From Mycobacterium sp. NAZ190054 (lineage in GTDB: Bacteria; Actinomycetota; Actinomycetes; Mycobacteriales; Mycobacteriaceae): 64,000 bases of DNA. Below the pieces are notes generated by a model that did not search any database, was not told the DNA's origin, and saw nothing but the letters and a program-made list of their open reading frames with translations. Shown one piece after another: positions 52,691 through 61,088 of this stretch (positions are counted from its first letter, which is position 1; each line of letters opens with the position of its first letter). Position numbers and translations under genes: made by a program. The DNA lies in NCBI RefSeq assembly GCF_001545925.1, contig NZ_LMVQ01000112.1:1-64000 (forward strand), given 5' to 3'.

Positions 52691-53443
52691 GTGGCAGAAC
52701 GCGTCACCTTCCCCAGCAGCAGTGGGCCCGAGCTCGCCGGCCTGATCGACATGCCCGAGGGCCCCACCCGTGGATGGGGGGTTTTCGCCCACGGCTTCAC
52801 GCTCGGCAAGGACTGTCCGGCGGCCAGCAGGATCTGCAAGCAGCTGGCCCGCGAGGGCATCGGCATGCTGCGGTTCGACAATCTCGGACTGGGCGATTCC
52901 GAAGGCGACTGGGGCGACGGATCGTTCTCCCACAAGGTCGCCGACACCATCCGCGCCGTCGAGTTCATGGCCGACCGTGGGTACGAGGTGCGCCTGCTGG
53001 TCGGTCATTCGTTCGGCGGCGCCGCGGTGATCGCGGCCGCGCACGGCTGCCCGTCGGTGGCCGCGGTGGCCAGTGTCGGCGCGCCGTTCCGGCCGGCGCA
53101 TGTCGAGCACGTCTACGACGCCGTGGTGGCTCGTATCGAAGCCGAGGGTGAGGCGCCGTTGCTGATCGGCGGCCGGGCGCTCACGCTGAGGCGCGAGTTC
53201 GTCGAGGATGTCCGCGCCGCGGATCTACGCGAACGGATCAAGACGCTGCGCCGTGCGCTGCTGGTGATGCACTCGCCGACGGACAACACGGTCGGCATCG
53301 CGAACGCCAGCGACATCTTCCGGACCGCCCGTCATCCCCGCAGTTTCGTCTCGCTCGAAGGCGCCGACCACCTGCTCACCGGTAAGGACCAGGCGGTCCG
53401 GGCGGCCCGCATCATCAGTGCCTGGGCGGACCCGTACCTGTGA
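52691..53443 (+). CDS. Alpha/beta hydrolase (serine aminopeptidase-like)
   Basis: A 250-residue hydrolase. FAHGFTLGKDCPAASRICKQLAREGIGMLRFDNLGLGDSEG is typical of the dienelactone-hydrolase-like group that is often fused to OsmC. The nucleophile is in GHSFGGAA, the acid near SPTDNTVG and the His in GADHLLTG. GTG start at 52691. It is alone, between divergent LLM and convergent secreted-protein genes. An OsmC domain is absent. Confidence 0.88.
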   Translation: MAERVTFPSSSGPELAGLIDMPEGPTRGWGVFAHGFTLGKDCPAASRICKQLAREGIGMLRFDNLGLGDSEGDWGDGSFSHKVADTIRAVEFMADRGYEVRLLVGHSFGGAAVIAAAHGCPSVAAVASVGAPFRPAHVEHVYDAVVARIEAEGEAPLLIGGRALTLRREFVEDVRAADLRERIKTLRRALLVMHSPTDNTVGIANASDIFRTARHPRSFVSLEGADHLLTGKDQAVRAARIISAWADPYL

Positions 53444-53474
53444 GCAGGTAGGTCGGCGCGTTCTCGCCGGGTCG

Positions 53475-55025
53475 TCAGTCCTCCGAGCCGCCCGAATCCG
53501 AGCCGGAATCGCTGCTCGCCGAATCCGAACCGGAGTCGTTGCTCTTCTTGGCGGAGGTGGAGTCGTCGGTCTTCTTCTTCTCGTCCGTCTTCGTGCTCGG
53601 CTTCTTGAAGCCGTCGGTCAGCTTGGAGACCGTCGAGTTGATCGAATCCCGCAGGTTCTTCACCGCCTGGCCGGTGGCGGTCGGTTTGCGGTGCTTCGGG
53701 CCGGTGGACTCCTCGGCGACCTCTTCGGCGACCTCGTCGGCCGGCGCGTCCGCCGCGGCGAGCGCTTCAACAGCGTCGGTGCTTTCGGTGACCGCGGTGG
53801 GCTCGGTGACCTCGCTGACCTCGGTGACCTCGCTGACCTCGGTGCTCTCGGTCTCGCTGACCTCGCTGACCTCGGTGCTCTCGGTCTCGGTGGTCTCGCC
53901 GGCCGCGGTGCTCTCGGTCTCGGTGGTCTCGCCGGCCGCGGTCACCTCGGCGTCCTCGGTGGTCGGCGTGGCGTCGGGATCCTCGAAGACCGGTCCGGGC
54001 ACCGGCAGGTTATCCGGGTTCGGGACGAACGGCGCGCAGATGTTGCACTGCGTGCCGAGCACGAACGGGTTGTAGGCGGTGTTCAGACCGCGGGCGAAGC
54101 TGGCCAGACTCTCCATCACGAGCTCGAACGTCGGGAACTTGATCTCGGAGAAGTCCGGGGTTGCGGTCAGGCTGTCGTAGAAGTTGGAGAACGGCGCGAA
54201 GGGATCCAGCTTGACGGTTTCGCCCGACCACGGGACTTCCCGGCCGTCGGGATCCTTGACATAGCACTGCCCGTCCTCGCTGCACGTGATGCCTTCCCGC
54301 GACTCCGGGTACGTGTATCCGTCAGGCGAAAACAGTTCCCCGATGGCACGAACGTCGAACATTTTGCTGAGGATGCTCGAGGGGTTGTCGCAGGCCCCGG
54401 AGCCCGTGCCGGTGCAGCCTTCGTCCATCGGAAGCTGGGACGCGGCGATGGCGGCGATCATGTTTCCCAGCGGCACCGACAGGGCAGGGAACGGTACGAG
54501 TACGTTGGCGAGCGCCTGATACCTGGTGACGTCCGCGGCGTCGGTTCCGAGGATGTTGGTGGGGCTGTAGACCCACCAGCTGCCGCCGTAGTGCAGGTTT
54601 GCGCCGAGGCCGACGACATTGCCGTCGGGCTGGGTCAGTGTGACGCCTTCATAACCCGGCCGGAAGCTCGGGCCGCCGTCGGGCTCCGAGCCGAGGTGGA
54701 CGTTCCCGGAACCGAGTGCGGTGAAGAAGTTGTAGGGCGTATTCGCCAGTGCGATAAACAGGTTGGCCGGGATGTTGAAGATGTTGCTGCTGTCGGCGGT
54801 CGGGGTGAAAGTGTTGGTGGCCGGACTCCCCGACGGGGTCGACGGGGTGACGCACAGCGCGCTCGATTCGCCGGGCACGCAAGCCTGGGTGGCGGCGACC
54901 AGACCGATCTCGAAGCTTGCTGTGCGGTGCAGTGGTTGTGGCGTGGTGACCGGCGCCGCCGAGATGACACCCGCCCCCACCAGGGCGACCCCGGCGGTGA
55001 CGTAGGTACGTGCGACAGTGGGCAT
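53475..55025 (-). CDS. Secreted mycobacterial protein with repetitive Glu/Thr/Ser tail
   Basis: A 516-residue exported protein. Signal peptide MPTVARTYVTAGVALVGAGVISA then PVTTPQ; residues about 30-345 form a globular part with paired cysteines (ACVPGESSALC; GCTGTGSGAC; ITCSEDGQC; TQCNIC) that are probably disulfides. From about residue 355 the tail consists of short ET/EST/EVS repeats, then a Lys-rich stretch (KKPSTKTDEKKKTDD) and a Ser/Asp/Gly end. I do not recognise an enzyme. The globular part resembles mycobacterial conserved secreted proteins that precede such tails. The tail is probably disordered and cell-wall-spanning. Confidence 0.85.
   Translation of the reverse strand: MPTVARTYVTAGVALVGAGVISAAPVTTPQPLHRTASFEIGLVAATQACVPGESSALCVTPSTPSGSPATNTFTPTADSSNIFNIPANLFIALANTPYNFFTALGSGNVHLGSEPDGGPSFRPGYEGVTLTQPDGNVVGLGANLHYGGSWWVYSPTNILGTDAADVTRYQALANVLVPFPALSVPLGNMIAAIAASQLPMDEGCTGTGSGACDNPSSILSKMFDVRAIGELFSPDGYTYPESREGITCSEDGQCYVKDPDGREVPWSGETVKLDPFAPFSNFYDSLTATPDFSEIKFPTFELVMESLASFARGLNTAYNPFVLGTQCNICAPFVPNPDNLPVPGPVFEDPDATPTTEDAEVTAAGETTETESTAAGETTETESTEVSEVSETESTEVSEVTEVSEVTEPTAVTESTDAVEALAAADAPADEVAEEVAEESTGPKHRKPTATGQAVKNLRDSINSTVSKLTDGFKKPSTKTDEKKKTDDSTSAKKSNDSGSDSASSDSGSDSGGSED
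53875..53940. repeat. Two perfect 33-bp tandem repeats inside the secreted-protein gene
   Basis: Unit of 33 bp at 53875-53907 and 53908-53940, identical, encoding an 11-residue ETTETEST-AAG block twice. Shorter related units extend to about 53797. Copy number may vary between strains. Confidence 0.9.
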
Positions 55026-55282
55026 GACTCGGGGCCCCTCCTATGTTGCTGTGCTCGGCCCCGACCCGGACGAAACGTATCCATAATGTGACCCTCTGTC
55101 TACCTGGATGAGGCAATTTCTCACATTCTGGCCATTTGCTGACGCAGGCGTCATTTAGTGGTGCGATAAAACTGCAGCAAATGGAATCGCGATTTCGCGA
55201 CGAATTCCGCAGGCATTCGCCGGGCGCAGCGTCGGAATTCGGCCCGCAGACCCCTCCGGCCGTCGCAATAGACTGGCGCACC

Positions 55283-55714
55283 GTGCGGATCGTCGCCATA
55301 CACCTCGCACCGGGACGCAAGGTGCCGACGCGTTCTGTGTCCGCGGTCGAAGCCGAGGCCGGCAAGGGACTCGTCGGGGACAGGTACCACGGCGCCAAGC
55401 ACCGCCACGTCACCGTCCAGTCCCGCGAGCTCCTGGACCGGGCGGCGGCCGATCTCGGTCAGGCCATCGATTCGGGTGCCACGCGTCGCAACCTCACCAT
55501 CGACGCCGGGGACATCCCCACCCGGCCGGGCGCCCGGATTCGGATCGGCGACGTCGAACTGGAAGTGGTGCGCGTGGCCGCGCCATGCCGGCTGCTCGAC
55601 GACTGGATCGCACCGGGTGCCGCCGCGGCGATGCGGCAACGGGGAGGTTCGGTGTTCCGGGTGTTGTCATCGGGGGCGATCCGGGTCGGCGACGACGTGG
55701 CGCGCTGCGACTGA
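55283..55714 (+). CDS. MOSC-domain protein
   Basis: A 143-residue MOSC (molybdenum-cofactor-sulfurase C-terminal) domain: VEAEAGKGLVGDRYHG near the start, TRRNLTIDA in the middle and the conserved Cys in VAAPCRLLDDW. Such free-standing proteins bind pterin-type cofactor or deliver sulfur and often reduce N-hydroxylated compounds. The GTG at 55283 (MRIVAIHLAPGRKVPTR) is the plausible start. The 257 nt between it and the divergent secreted-protein start (55025) hold no other clear gene; an ORF start further left has no support. Confidence 0.85.
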   Translation: MRIVAIHLAPGRKVPTRSVSAVEAEAGKGLVGDRYHGAKHRHVTVQSRELLDRAAADLGQAIDSGATRRNLTIDAGDIPTRPGARIRIGDVELEVVRVAAPCRLLDDWIAPGAAAAMRQRGGSVFRVLSSGAIRVGDDVARCD

Positions 55715-55718
55715 CGCG

Positions 55719-56234
55719 TCAGCTTCCGCCGCCGCCCACCTCCGCGGGCAACGGCGGTGGCAGCGGGGTGGGCTTCGTGATGGGCGACGGTGTCGTCGGG
55801 GTCGAGGTGCCCGACGTGCCCGCACGGTGGAAGTCCGTCATCGGTTCGTCGCGGATCACCTTCTCCCCCGCGCTGATCACCAGTGCACTCGACGTCACCA
55901 TGTACTCCACGCCGTCGGTGGTGGCGGTGAACGCACCGTCCGAAGATTGCGTCGCAGACGTGATCAGCCTGGCCCCGTCGCGCACGCGCACGCCGCGGTA
56001 TTCGTAACCGCCGTCGGTGTCGCGGCAGATCGCCACCCGAGAGGCGCCGGTGCTGCCGAACACCACCACGGTGGCGGGCGCCGCGCAGCGGGCCGTCGAA
56101 TCGAGGTAGCCGCTGTCGTCGTACGGAGGCGCCGGTGAGGCGCCAGGCGCCGTGGCGAGCGTCAACGGGAGCCAAGCGAGTGCCGCGGCTGCGGCGAGAG
56201 TGACGCGACGGGGCGTAGAGGCGTTGTTGGACAT
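55719..56234 (-). CDS. Secreted protein of unknown function with Pro-rich tail
   Basis: A 171-residue protein with an N-terminal signal sequence (VTLAAAAALAWLPLTLATAPGASPAP), two cysteines that may form a disulfide (RCAAPATVVVFG and ICRDTDGG) and a C-terminal Pro/Thr-rich stretch (SPITKPTPLPPPLPAEVGGGGS). I do not recognise the middle domain. It reads as beta strands. The start at 56234 (MSNNAS) is one of three close in-frame choices (56240, 56252). It overlaps no gene and is convergent with the MOSC gene 4 nt away. Confidence 0.75.
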   Translation of the reverse strand: MSNNASTPRRVTLAAAAALAWLPLTLATAPGASPAPPYDDSGYLDSTARCAAPATVVVFGSTGASRVAICRDTDGGYEYRGVRVRDGARLITSATQSSDGAFTATTDGVEYMVTSSALVISAGEKVIRDEPMTDFHRAGTSGTSTPTTPSPITKPTPLPPPLPAEVGGGGS

Positions 56235-56322
56235 CACCATCCACCAGAGCACGCGCCGGCCGGTGATGCGAACGCCGACGGCCGATGATCACGCATCGTT
56301 GGGGGTTCGAGACCGGACCGTA

Positions 56323-56967
56323 ATGACTTCGGCCGCCGCGGCGATGAACCGACTGATGAGTCAACGATCTGCAGTGACACTCCGCGGTCCGCTGGTGCGA
56401 GCACGCGCGGTGTTCGTCGCGCTGGCGATGGCGGCCGCCCTGCTGGCCGTCGGGCCCGCTGCAGGCACCGCCTCGGCCGCGCCGCCGTTCGTGGCCAAGG
56501 ACTTCTCGAAACCGGCGATCGTCATCCTCGGCTACGGGCTCAAACCCGACGGCACCATGCGCACGATCCTGCACACCCGCGTGCTGGCAGGAATGGCGGT
56601 CGGGCACATGTTTCCGCAGTCCCCGATCATCGTGACCGGTGGCAACCCGCGCAACGGCAACACCGAAGCCGGGCAGATGCGCAAGATGTTGCGCCTCTAC
56701 GGCATTCCCGACCACCGGATCATCGTCGAAGATCGGGCCAACAGCACCGTGCAGAACGCCGCGTTCTCGGTGCCCCTGGCCAAGCAGGCCGGCACCTCCG
56801 GCATCATCCTGGTGACCTCGTCCTCGCATCAGGACCGCGCCGACGGCAATTTCGCCGCCGCGGGCGGGAACGTGTTGGCGACAGTCAGCTTTCCCGACGG
56901 GAACCCGTCGATCAACATCGCTCAGTTCGTGCGCGACGTCATCAGTCCGTTCATCACCATCACCTGA
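56323..56967 (+). CDS. YdcF-like (DUF218) exported protein
   Basis: A 214-residue protein. A signal segment (VFVALAMAAALLAVGPAAGTASA) is followed by the DUF218 core: AIVILGYGLKPDGTMRTILHTRVLAGMAVG, IIVTGGNPRNGNTEAGQMRKML, IIVEDRANSTVQNAAF and ILVTSSSHQDRA, matching the ElyC/SanA/YdcF family. The family includes envelope proteins with a role in cell-wall integrity; some bind SAM. Start ATG at 56323, with in-frame ATGs at 56344 and 56356. Confidence 0.85.
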   Translation: MTSAAAAMNRLMSQRSAVTLRGPLVRARAVFVALAMAAALLAVGPAAGTASAAPPFVAKDFSKPAIVILGYGLKPDGTMRTILHTRVLAGMAVGHMFPQSPIIVTGGNPRNGNTEAGQMRKMLRLYGIPDHRIIVEDRANSTVQNAAFSVPLAKQAGTSGIILVTSSSHQDRADGNFAAAGGNVLATVSFPDGNPSINIAQFVRDVISPFITIT

Positions 56968-56982
56968 CCCGTGAACTAGCGT

Positions 56983-57699
56983 GTGGCCGTGGTCGTCGCA
57001 CACCGGGCCGAACCCCGTCACCGCTGGGGATTGGGCGCTTTCCTGCTCGTCGAGGCGGTGTATCTGGCGACCTCGCTGCTGCTCGGCTTCGCCCTCGGCG
57101 GCCCGGGAGAGGTGCACGTCTCGACGGTGCTGTTGGTCGTCGGGGTGCCGAGCGCGTGTGCGGCGGTCGTGGCGATCGTCGCCACCCGGCTGCGGGGAAA
57201 CGGCCCCCGCCTCGATCTCGGTCTGCACTGGGACTGGCGCGGCGCCGCCACCGGAATGCTGTTCGGCGTCGTCGGCCTGCTGGTCACCATCCCCGCGTCG
57301 CTGTTGTGGGTTCAGATCGTCGGCGCGGACGCCAATTCCGCGGCCGGCGAGGTGTTCGGCGGGATCCGGAGCGGCTGGGCGTGGGCGATCGCGGTGTTCG
57401 TCCTGATCGTGGTGGTCGCGCCGGTCTGCGAGGAGATCGTCTACCGCGGACTGCTGTGGGGTGCGGTGCGACAACGCTGGGGACGCGGGGCCGCGTTCGG
57501 CGTGAGCACCGTGGTGTTCGCCGTCGCGCACCTGGAGTGGACCCGCATACCGCTGCTGTTGGTGATCGCGGTCCCGATCGGTCTGGCGCGCCTGTACACC
57601 ACCAACCTCACGGCGAGCATCGTCGCGCACCAGGTGACCAACCTGCTGCCGGGCCTGGTGCTGATGTTCACCGTCGCCGGAGCGCTTCCCCCGGTCTGA
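56983..57699 (+). CDS. CPBP-family intramembrane metalloprotease (Abi/CAAX type)
   Basis: A 238-residue membrane protein with about seven helices. The catalytic motifs are EEIVYRG (about residue 147), FAVAH and IVAHQVTNL, giving the Glu-Glu and His residues of the CPBP site. GTG start at 56983, 15 nt after the DUF218 gene, so probably co-transcribed with it. Proteases of this type process prenylated or membrane peptides; none is obvious here. It ends 4 nt from the convergent FAAL gene. Confidence 0.92.
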   Translation: MAVVVAHRAEPRHRWGLGAFLLVEAVYLATSLLLGFALGGPGEVHVSTVLLVVGVPSACAAVVAIVATRLRGNGPRLDLGLHWDWRGAATGMLFGVVGLLVTIPASLLWVQIVGADANSAAGEVFGGIRSGWAWAIAVFVLIVVVAPVCEEIVYRGLLWGAVRQRWGRGAAFGVSTVVFAVAHLEWTRIPLLLVIAVPIGLARLYTTNLTASIVAHQVTNLLPGLVLMFTVAGALPPV

Positions 57700-57703
57700 G
57701 GGT

Positions 57704-59521
57704 TCAGTCGAACGCGCCGGCCAGATAGTCGGCCCGGCACGCACGCCGGGCCAGCTTGCCGCTGGTGGTGCGCGGAAGCGCGCCGGCGGGGACCACCCGC
57801 ACATCGATGACCGGGACACCGTGCCGTTGCCGCACCGCCGATCTCACCGCCTCGATCGCCGTAGCCGTGTCGGCGCGCGCGGTTCCCGCGGCGCGTTCGG
57901 CCACGACCACCACGCCGGCGTCCACGGTGAAGGCCGCCGCATACCCACGCCGCACGATCGGCGACGCAGCGGCCACGGTGGCTTCGATGTCCTGCGGATA
58001 GTGACTGCGCCCGGCGACCGACAGCTGATCGGCCACGCGGCCGGTCACGTACAGTTCGCCGTCGAGGTAGAACCCGAGATCGCCTGTCCGCAACCAGGTC
58101 GCGCCGACATCGGCGCCCGCGGCGTGGCCGCCCGAGGGCAATGTCGAGTTCAGCCGCGCCTGGAAGGTGGCCTCGGTCTGTTCGGGCAGGCCCCAGTAGC
58201 CGCGGCCGATGTTGTCGCCCTGCAACCAGATCTCGCCGACGCGTCCGTCGGGCGACTCGTCACCGTTGTGGTCGACGATCACGCACCACAGGCTGCGCGC
58301 CACCCGGCCGCAGGACACCTGGGGAACCGCGCGCTCGTCGTCGGCGGCCACCGGCACCGCGCGCCCCTCGGACAGCCGTGCACGGTCGAGATGCACCACG
58401 CGGGCTTCCTCGGCCGGCTCGATCGTCGAGACAAACAGGGTCGCCTCGGCCAAACCGTAGGACGGCTTGAAAGCGCTGCGCGGCAGGCCGAACGGCGCGA
58501 ACGCGGCGCTGAACGTGTCGATCGCGGCGATGCTGACCGGTTCGGAACCGATGATCAGCACGACGTCGCGCAAGTCGATGTCGGAGCCGTCGCGGGGAAC
58601 TCCCCGCTGCGCGGTCCATTCGTAGGCGAAGTTCGGTGCGGCCGTCACGACACGCCCGGTGCGCGCTCCGGCCGACAATGCCTCGATCCAGCGAAGGGGA
58701 CGGCGGATGAACGCCGTCGGCGACATCAGCGTGGAGTGGCCGCCGTACACCGCGGGGAACCCGATCATGGACAGTCCCATGTCGTGGTAGAGCGGTAACC
58801 AGCTGACGCCGTGGGTGTTCCGGTCGAGCAGGTCGATCGACAGAATCATCTGCAGCAGGTTGGTGCCGACGGCACGGTGGGTGATCTCCACCCCGACCGG
58901 CGGCCGCGTGGCTCCACCCGTGTACTGCAGGTGGGAGACGTCCTCGACGTCGATGACCACGGGGTCGAAGTCGCGCGCCGCGGTGTCGGGGACCTCGTCG
59001 ATCACGATGACCGCCGGCCGCTCGGCCTCGCTCATCGCTGCCAGGAAATCCTCGACCGCGCGGCGGGCCGCGGCGGTCGTCAGCACCGCCGCCGGTCGTG
59101 AGTCGCGCAACGCCACATCGAGGCGTTCGGCATGGCCGGGTAACTCCGGGGCGAACAAAGGCACGGCGATGGTGCCCGCCTTCACCGCGGCGAAGAAGCC
59201 GGCCACGTACTCCAGCCCCTGCGGGGCCAGGATCGCCACCCGGTCCCCCCGGCCGGCCACCCGCTGTAGGAGCGCACCGATCGCCTGCATCCGCACACCG
59301 AGTTCGCCCCACGTCAGCTCGGCGGCCAGTCCCCCGCCGGGGCCGGAGAAGTCCAGGAAGCGGTACGCCACCGCGTCGCCGACGTTGGCGATGTTGCGGT
59401 CGATCAGTGAGATCAGCGTCACTCCGGGTGGCAGCACGATGCCGCCCGAGGAGTCGAGGCAGTCCTCGATCCGGAGCAGTCCTTCGGGGACGGCGACGTC
59501 CCCAGCCGTGTCGCGGTGCAT
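57704..59521 (-). CDS. Fatty-acyl-AMP ligase (FadD32-like FAAL)
   Basis: A 605-residue adenylate-forming enzyme. Its FAAL-specific features are the N-terminal LISLIDRNIANVGDAVAYRFLDFSG, the WLPLYHDMGLSMIGFPAVYGGHSTLMSPTAFIRRPLRWIEALS block and APNFAYEWTAQRGVPRDGSDIDLRDVVLIIGSEPVS, matching FadD32. FAALs feed acyl-adenylates to polyketide synthases. The A3 nucleotide loop is altered to QYTGGATRPP where family members have SGSTR, losing two Ser. There is no Pks or AccD gene adjacent. It starts at ATG 59519-59521. Confidence 0.92.
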   Translation of the reverse strand: MHRDTAGDVAVPEGLLRIEDCLDSSGGIVLPPGVTLISLIDRNIANVGDAVAYRFLDFSGPGGGLAAELTWGELGVRMQAIGALLQRVAGRGDRVAILAPQGLEYVAGFFAAVKAGTIAVPLFAPELPGHAERLDVALRDSRPAAVLTTAAARRAVEDFLAAMSEAERPAVIVIDEVPDTAARDFDPVVIDVEDVSHLQYTGGATRPPVGVEITHRAVGTNLLQMILSIDLLDRNTHGVSWLPLYHDMGLSMIGFPAVYGGHSTLMSPTAFIRRPLRWIEALSAGARTGRVVTAAPNFAYEWTAQRGVPRDGSDIDLRDVVLIIGSEPVSIAAIDTFSAAFAPFGLPRSAFKPSYGLAEATLFVSTIEPAEEARVVHLDRARLSEGRAVPVAADDERAVPQVSCGRVARSLWCVIVDHNGDESPDGRVGEIWLQGDNIGRGYWGLPEQTEATFQARLNSTLPSGGHAAGADVGATWLRTGDLGFYLDGELYVTGRVADQLSVAGRSHYPQDIEATVAAASPIVRRGYAAAFTVDAGVVVVAERAAGTARADTATAIEAVRSAVRQRHGVPVIDVRVVPAGALPRTTSGKLARRACRADYLAGAFD

Positions 59522-59594
59522 GCCTGCAGTCTAGGCGGGGTGCCGGCCCTGACAGCGATTACGTTGCGCCGCAGGGCATGTGATGTGTCGAGTG

Positions 59595-60812
59595 TTACTC
59601 GGCCGAGCCGGCCGAATCGGAGTCTGAGTCCGGCTCCGACCCGCCCCCGGACGCGCCGGACGTAGCGTCGTCGGAGTCGGATTCGGGTTCGTCGGATCCG
59701 CTCTCGGCGTCACCGGTTTCCTCGTCACCGGTTTCCTCGTCCTCGGCGGTCTCGTCCTCGGCGGTCTCGTCGGCGACATCGTCGGAACTGTCGTCCACCG
59801 GGGCCTCGTCGAGCGGTTGTTCGGCGTCATGGTCGACGTCATCGGCGAGATCGACTGGGGTGGAGTCTTTTTCGTCCTCGTCGGTGAAGCCGAGTGTCGC
59901 CGTTCCGGTGCCCGATCCCAGCCTGAGGGACGGGGCGGCATCCACCGTCGCGTCCACGGTGAGGTCGTCCGCGACCTCCTCCTCGGCGCCGTTCGAAACA
60001 GACTGTGGCGCAGAGTTTTCCGGGTCGAGGAGGCCGGGGTAGTCGCGATCGTAGGCGGAGTCGATGATCTCCTTGAGTGGGCCGTTGAGCCTGTCGGCCA
60101 GGTCGTGGAGTCCGAGCCGGCGCAGCGGCTCCAGCAGCGGAATGTTCTGTTGCCGGATCAACACATAGGTGGTGTTGCCGTCGACCCAGACGAGTTTGTC
60201 GCCATCCTCCAGATCGGCGTCGTCGTATCCGTAGATGTGTACGTACTGGAAACCGGCGAACGCGTTCGCGAGCGCGAGCAGGTTGAACGGATTGTCCGGG
60301 AAGTCCGCGGCGCCGTCGTACTCGAGCGCGATGTCGGTGACGTGGTAATCGCCCTCCGGGGTCGGTGGATCGATGTCGAAGGCCGGTCGCACCCCGCCGT
60401 ACTTGCGCACCGAGTTGCCGAACAACACGAACGACAGATCCTCGGGACGCGGACTGTCGGCGCGGTCCCCGTCCCGCTCGATCCAGTCCGCGGCGATCAG
60501 CGCCCCCTGCGAGTAGCCCATCACGATCGTCGGTCCCGCCGACGACCCGATGGCTGACCGCAGGGCCCGCAACCCGTCGGCCTCGCCCACCAGCGGCAGC
60601 CCGGACAGATATCTGACCGGCGTGCAGGTGTTGCCCGAGTCGGCGTCGCAGTAGCTGCCCTGGAATGCCTCGCTCATGTCCCACCGCAGCGCCCCGCCCG
60701 CGGTGTAGCCCGTGACCGTCAGGACGTTTGCTGCTAGCGAGTACGGCTGCGGAGCGGTAAGGGTCAGTGCAGCAACCGAGGCGGCACCAACCGTGGCGAG
60801 AAGTCCGCGCAC
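59595..60812 (-). CDS. PE-PPE-domain serine hydrolase with acidic repetitive tail
   Basis: A 405-residue exported protein. Signal peptide, then a PE-PPE-type alpha/beta hydrolase domain (residues about 30-270) with nucleophile GYSQGALIAADWIE, DIDPPTPEGDYHVTDI and the VHIYGYDDADLEDG region; two Cys (SYCDADSGNTC) sit near the start. From about residue 275 the tail is very acidic (DETAEDETAEDEETGDEETGD, then Ser/Asp/Gly). The PE-PPE hydrolase domain usually follows a PE or PPE head; here it is alone. GTG start at 60810-60812. Probably an outer-envelope esterase. Followed downstream on the minus strand by the FAAL gene, 73 nt away. Confidence 0.88.
   Translation of the reverse strand: MRGLLATVGAASVAALTLTAPQPYSLAANVLTVTGYTAGGALRWDMSEAFQGSYCDADSGNTCTPVRYLSGLPLVGEADGLRALRSAIGSSAGPTIVMGYSQGALIAADWIERDGDRADSPRPEDLSFVLFGNSVRKYGGVRPAFDIDPPTPEGDYHVTDIALEYDGAADFPDNPFNLLALANAFAGFQYVHIYGYDDADLEDGDKLVWVDGNTTYVLIRQQNIPLLEPLRRLGLHDLADRLNGPLKEIIDSAYDRDYPGLLDPENSAPQSVSNGAEEEVADDLTVDATVDAAPSLRLGSGTGTATLGFTDEDEKDSTPVDLADDVDHDAEQPLDEAPVDDSSDDVADETAEDETAEDEETGDEETGDAESGSDEPESDSDDATSGASGGGSEPDSDSDSAGSAE
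59709..59768. repeat. Paired 15-bp tandem repeats in the PE-PPE hydrolase gene
   Basis: Two identical 15-bp units (59709-59723 and 59724-59738) followed by two identical units of another 15-mer (59739-59753 and 59754-59768), all in frame, coding for alternating Glu/Asp/Thr blocks. Likely length-variable. Confidence 0.85.
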
Positions 60813-61063
60813 GTGGAGTCCTTTGCGTGGGGAGGTCCGAAGAAGCTGGACCGAGACCGAGTGGGGCGAGATGACAATAATGGACGCCTGTTGATGTCAC
60901 AATTCTTGGCCGCATCTCGTCCGCGGGGGGGCGCCGGATCGGCCACGGCGAGTGTGCCGACACGCTTCGCCGGCGGGGCGGGACGCCCTCATTCAGACGT
61001 TGGGCAGCGAATATCGACGCGACCTGTCCAGCCGGTATTTACCTGGTGGAAATCTCTTTGCTA

Positions 61064-61084
61064 CCCCCGTGTAGCCACCGGGGG
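61064..61084 (-). terminator. Weak hairpin downstream of the TetR gene
   Basis: CCCCCG (61064-61069) and CGGGGG (61079-61084) could pair with a 9-nt loop, ending 5 nt after the regulator's stop on the minus strand. There is no T-tract. The rest of the 276-nt gap to 60813 shows nothing else clear. Confidence 0.35.
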
Positions 61085-61088
61085 CCGG

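Noticed and set aside
53418..55091. Long plus-strand open frame across the secreted-protein gene
   Set aside because: It is Gly/Leu/Arg-rich shadow coding caused by GC bias; the minus-strand protein has a signal peptide and structured cysteines.
55459..57819. 786-codon minus-strand open frame
   Set aside because: It crosses the DUF218 and CPBP genes, which have clear motifs on the plus strand, and its own translation has no recognisable domain.
57704..60812. Idea that the FAAL and PE-PPE hydrolase are the conserved fadD32-culp6 mycolic acid locus
   Set aside because: pks13 and accD4 are absent, the hydrolase is a PE-PPE type rather than a Culp6-like protein, and the FAAL nucleotide loop differs. 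I treat both as paralogues.
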